Assembly: GCA_965237775.1 (NCBI GenBank)
Contig: OZ250155.1
Coordinates: 2,356,001 to 2,420,000 of the forward strand
Origin: CATOSP01 sp965237775
GTDB taxonomy: Bacteria > Chloroflexota > Dehalococcoidia > Lucifugimonadales > UBA3495
Direction of reading: 5' to 3'
DNA length: 64,000 nt
Shown here: positions 62,801-64,000 of the stretch, piece by piece
Layout: each line of letters starts with the position of its first letter
How positions within the stretch are numbered: the first letter of the stretch is position 1
Position numbers and translations under genes: made by a program
The notes under the pieces: generated by a model
Database searches by the model: none
What the model was told of the DNA's origin: nothing
Seen by the model: the letters and a program-made list of their open reading frames with translations, nothing else

Positions 62801-64000
62801 CAAACGCGCCTGGGACATGTTTCTCAAGGCGCAATACATCCAGGGGCTTGGGCAGAGAGAGTCCGGCTCTTTCTCGCGGAACGGAGTGGTGTTCGCCACC
62901 GGCACTCCCATCGCAAACACCATCGCCGAAGCCTGGACCATGATGCGCTACCTCCAGCTACCGGAAATGCGGAGGCGCGGACTGCACCATTTCGACGCCT
63001 GGGCGAAAACCTACGGTGAGATCACATCGGGCATGGAACAATCCCCGCAGGGCAAGTACAAGGTCACCCAGCGGTTTGCAAAGTTTGTCAATTTACCGGA
63101 GCTGTCCCAACTGTTCCAGAACGTCGCCGACGTGCGGGTTGCCGCCGAAGTCCCCGAAATGGTGGCGGTGCGCCCACGGCTCGTAGACGACAACGGCGAT
63201 CCCAAGCGGACGACGGTAAAGGCGGAGATATACCCGGCCCTCCAGGCATATATGTGCGACCTGCGGGACCGGGCTGAACGGTTGAGCCAAGTGGACCCCC
63301 AAGTTGACAACATGCTACTTATATCGTCAGACGCGCGTAAAGCCTCGCTGGACATGCGAATGGTGGACCCGGCGGCGGAACGCAACCCCAACGGCAAGGT
63401 CCAACTGGCGGCGGCGAAGGTCGCGGAGATTTACCGTGAGGAGGAGGAGAACAAGGGGACCCAGTTGGTGTTTCTCGATATTGGGACCCCCAAACGGAAT
63501 GCCAAGGTAAGTGAGGATACGGATTCCACCCCTGACGAGGCCACCGACGATTTGACGGGCGAGGAATCGGAGTACGTCCGCGACCTCTACGGAGTCTTGA
63601 AGCGTGACTTGATAGCCAAGGGAGTCCCCGCAAGTGACATCGCTTTCGTCCAAGACTATCCGTCCAAGGCGCGGGAGGACCTCTTTGAGCAAGTCAACTC
63701 CGGTGATGTTCGCGTCCTCGTGGGGTCTACCGAGACGGTCGGGGTGGGCGTCAACGTACAAGCTCGTGCGGCCGCATTGCATCATCTGGACGTGCCCTGG
63801 CGTCCCAGAGACATTGAGCACCGGGAAGGGCGCATCATCCGGCAGGGCAATAAGGTCTACGGTCCAGTCATGGACGACGAGACCGGGGAGTTAACTGGAC
63901 CCGGACGCGGGGTAAAGATATACCAATACGTCCAAGAGGGTTCTTTCGATGAGTTCATGTGGCAGGCGGTGGAGGTCAAGGGCCAAGCGGTCAAGGCGCT
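59817..64000 (+). CDS. N12-class DNA methylase / SNF2-type helicase fusion, 3' end beyond window
   Basis: An open frame of 1394 codons running off the right edge. The start is GTG 59817 (AGGAG 8 bases upstream) or ATG 59823. After a Thr/Glu repeat (TTTETTETTE) come a SAM-binding motif LEPSAGSGRF (about 135) and ISNVPFGKYG as methylase motif IV. About 600 residues later a helicase begins with LLAHEVGFGKTAVMVA (about 795), then YVDEADRYKNL (about 968), FATGTPIANTIAEAW, and motif VI VPWRPRDIEHREGRIIRQGN (about 1335). This is the layout of DarB-like antirestriction proteins and of methylase-helicases on plasmids, ICEs and phages. It probably protects or remodels transferred DNA. Confidence 0.85.
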   Translation, partial: MTMTTTETTETTEMAGDLPRTPIARWNANIEAIRLLKELEAQDRLATPAERAVLEQYSGFGDSAFEQGFTPYTPREPAWRERKEVLRELVTGEDYESIERSRPNAFYTTPEIVKVMWEGLKDLGAGDIPNLKVLEPSAGSGRFLTYQPPEIAATSERTAVELDKVTAGVLKARFPDATVWNTGFQDAPIPDDHFDVAISNVPFGKYGVHDPEYLATGRRFLTRNIHNYFFAKALDKLRPGGVLAFVSSHYTLDAEKAQRVREYLADQADLVGAVRLPEGAFPDTEVVTDIIYLRKRGPGETPGNRDWVEAPPHQVDDSRGTPHTFTVNRYFLDNPGMVLGDHSAHGTMNARNSYTVKSAPGGHPVTAALRSAMQKIADSPKKLTPSINAPSSRRPRSPSDPETAPKSVPAALDETDRAKLTQMAEIGATARQVLAAEKGRETTEDVERIRANLNEQYQRFVESHGELNRPANRKLLEQSPDGALLRALEVLDRAENTWEPSSIFSRSLAGGEPERNVTNAADAMSVAVNESGRLDFQRMAQLLGDSPGAVRASLAGDGLIFRNPMGGWEPADEYLTGHVREKLEIARKVAAADPAYQTNAAALETVQPEDVPASQIATPLGAPWIPADVVNEWVSKHLSANPHRNGDWFRYSPETGEWSKTAKVRGYEARMHAEWGIEEMAADDILLHTLKGAPINITKSDGDGGRMKDLEGILAAREKARQIQDAFSEWIWEDQARQERLVRLYNDTHNAMRPRVFDGSHLKFPGMDPRWQSQLRQHQRDAIYRVVHDGTALLAHEVGFGKTAVMVASAMERKRLGLIDKPVFVVPKTTHEQFARDFCSMYPGADLLFPGDNDFGVENREAFLNRIATGDWDGVILTSEQYQKIPVSPATEAKWVQKQVNDLRAALQDVDTEEGGHSETSWQGRTQKKLSTKLLALEAKLKDLRADMSAATDKDALYFEDLGVDQIYVDEADRYKNLPFATRMGQVKGLPQSETKRAWDMFLKAQYIQGLGQRESGSFSRNGVVFATGTPIANTIAEAWTMMRYLQLPEMRRRGLHHFDAWAKTYGEITSGMEQSPQGKYKVTQRFAKFVNLPELSQLFQNVADVRVAAEVPEMVAVRPRLVDDNGDPKRTTVKAEIYPALQAYMCDLRDRAERLSQVDPQVDNMLLISSDARKASLDMRMVDPAAERNPNGKVQLAAAKVAEIYREEEENKGTQLVFLDIGTPKRNAKVSEDTDSTPDEATDDLTGEESEYVRDLYGVLKRDLIAKGVPASDIAFVQDYPSKAREDLFEQVNSGDVRVLVGSTETVGVGVNVQARAAALHHLDVPWRPRDIEHREGRIIRQGNKVYGPVMDDETGELTGPGRGVKIYQYVQEGSFDEFMWQAVEVKGQAVKA

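Overview
The window looks like a chromosome segment of an uncultured, high-GC bacterium. An aerobic member of the Chloroflexota (SAR202/Dehalococcoidia type) is my best guess. This is inference from gene content: three paralogous luciferase-like flavin oxidoreductases, an HpaB-type monooxygenase, SCP2-like and DUF35/thiolase proteins, a CoxMSL-type hydroxylase and many insertion sequences. No rRNA or tRNA is present to confirm it.

Layout. 1-1.05 kb: a defence-type gene on the minus strand that runs off the left edge (EVE-like N-terminus plus PD-(D/E)XK-like C-terminus). 1.4-15.7 kb: catabolic genes, namely a Cys/Met-metabolism PLP enzyme, an epoxide-hydrolase-like protein, three LLM flavin oxidoreductases, a MetE-like methyltransferase, a BNR-repeat protein, an HpaB-type monooxygenase, a VOC protein, a quinone reductase and a ThDP enzyme, plus an SDR broken by one in-frame TGA. 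16.0-18.0 kb: overlapping minC-minD-minE. 18.5-21.8 kb: a DAO / amidohydrolase / MBL-fold operon. 22.4-27.2 kb: a nitroreductase and a molybdenum hydroxylase operon (FAD, 2Fe-2S and Mo subunits). 27.2-30.4 kb: SCP2-like protein, FmdB-like zinc ribbon and two ferritin-like paralogues, one of which has lost both ExxH glutamates. 30.5-32.2 kb: an IS66-type element next to a related non-autonomous element. 32.2-33.5 kb: an MFS transporter.

33.9-38.8 kb: a type IIG restriction-modification gene with small companions, bracketed by an 84-bp direct repeat made of the 3' end of the adjacent thiolase gene, as expected for an island inserted at that gene's end. 38.7-40.5 kb: thiolase and its DUF35 partner. 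40.6-47.1 kb: a decay zone with cytochrome b561 and RDD pseudogenes, an IS630 nested inside an IS3 orfA, a 23-bp dispersed repeat inside that IS630, and an IS1182 splitting a two-domain nuclease-like gene at CTAG.

47.4 kb to the right edge: an integrated mobile element of no type I recognise. It has a large serine recombinase, a membrane protein, a tiny Lys-rich protein, a Zot/packaging-like P-loop ATPase, overlapping tiny ORFs, a lipoprotein with a duplicated domain, a 1285-aa protein built from several internal repeat families, a gene with twelve exact-length 36-bp repeats interrupted by an IS1380 element, and a giant N12-class methylase/SNF2 helicase fusion running off the right edge.

By joining flanks across target-site duplications I could rebuild three interrupted genes (IS3 orfA, the double nuclease-like gene and the 36-bp-repeat gene). 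I could also show that three dispersed repeats carry the IS66-type ends and 8-bp target duplications.
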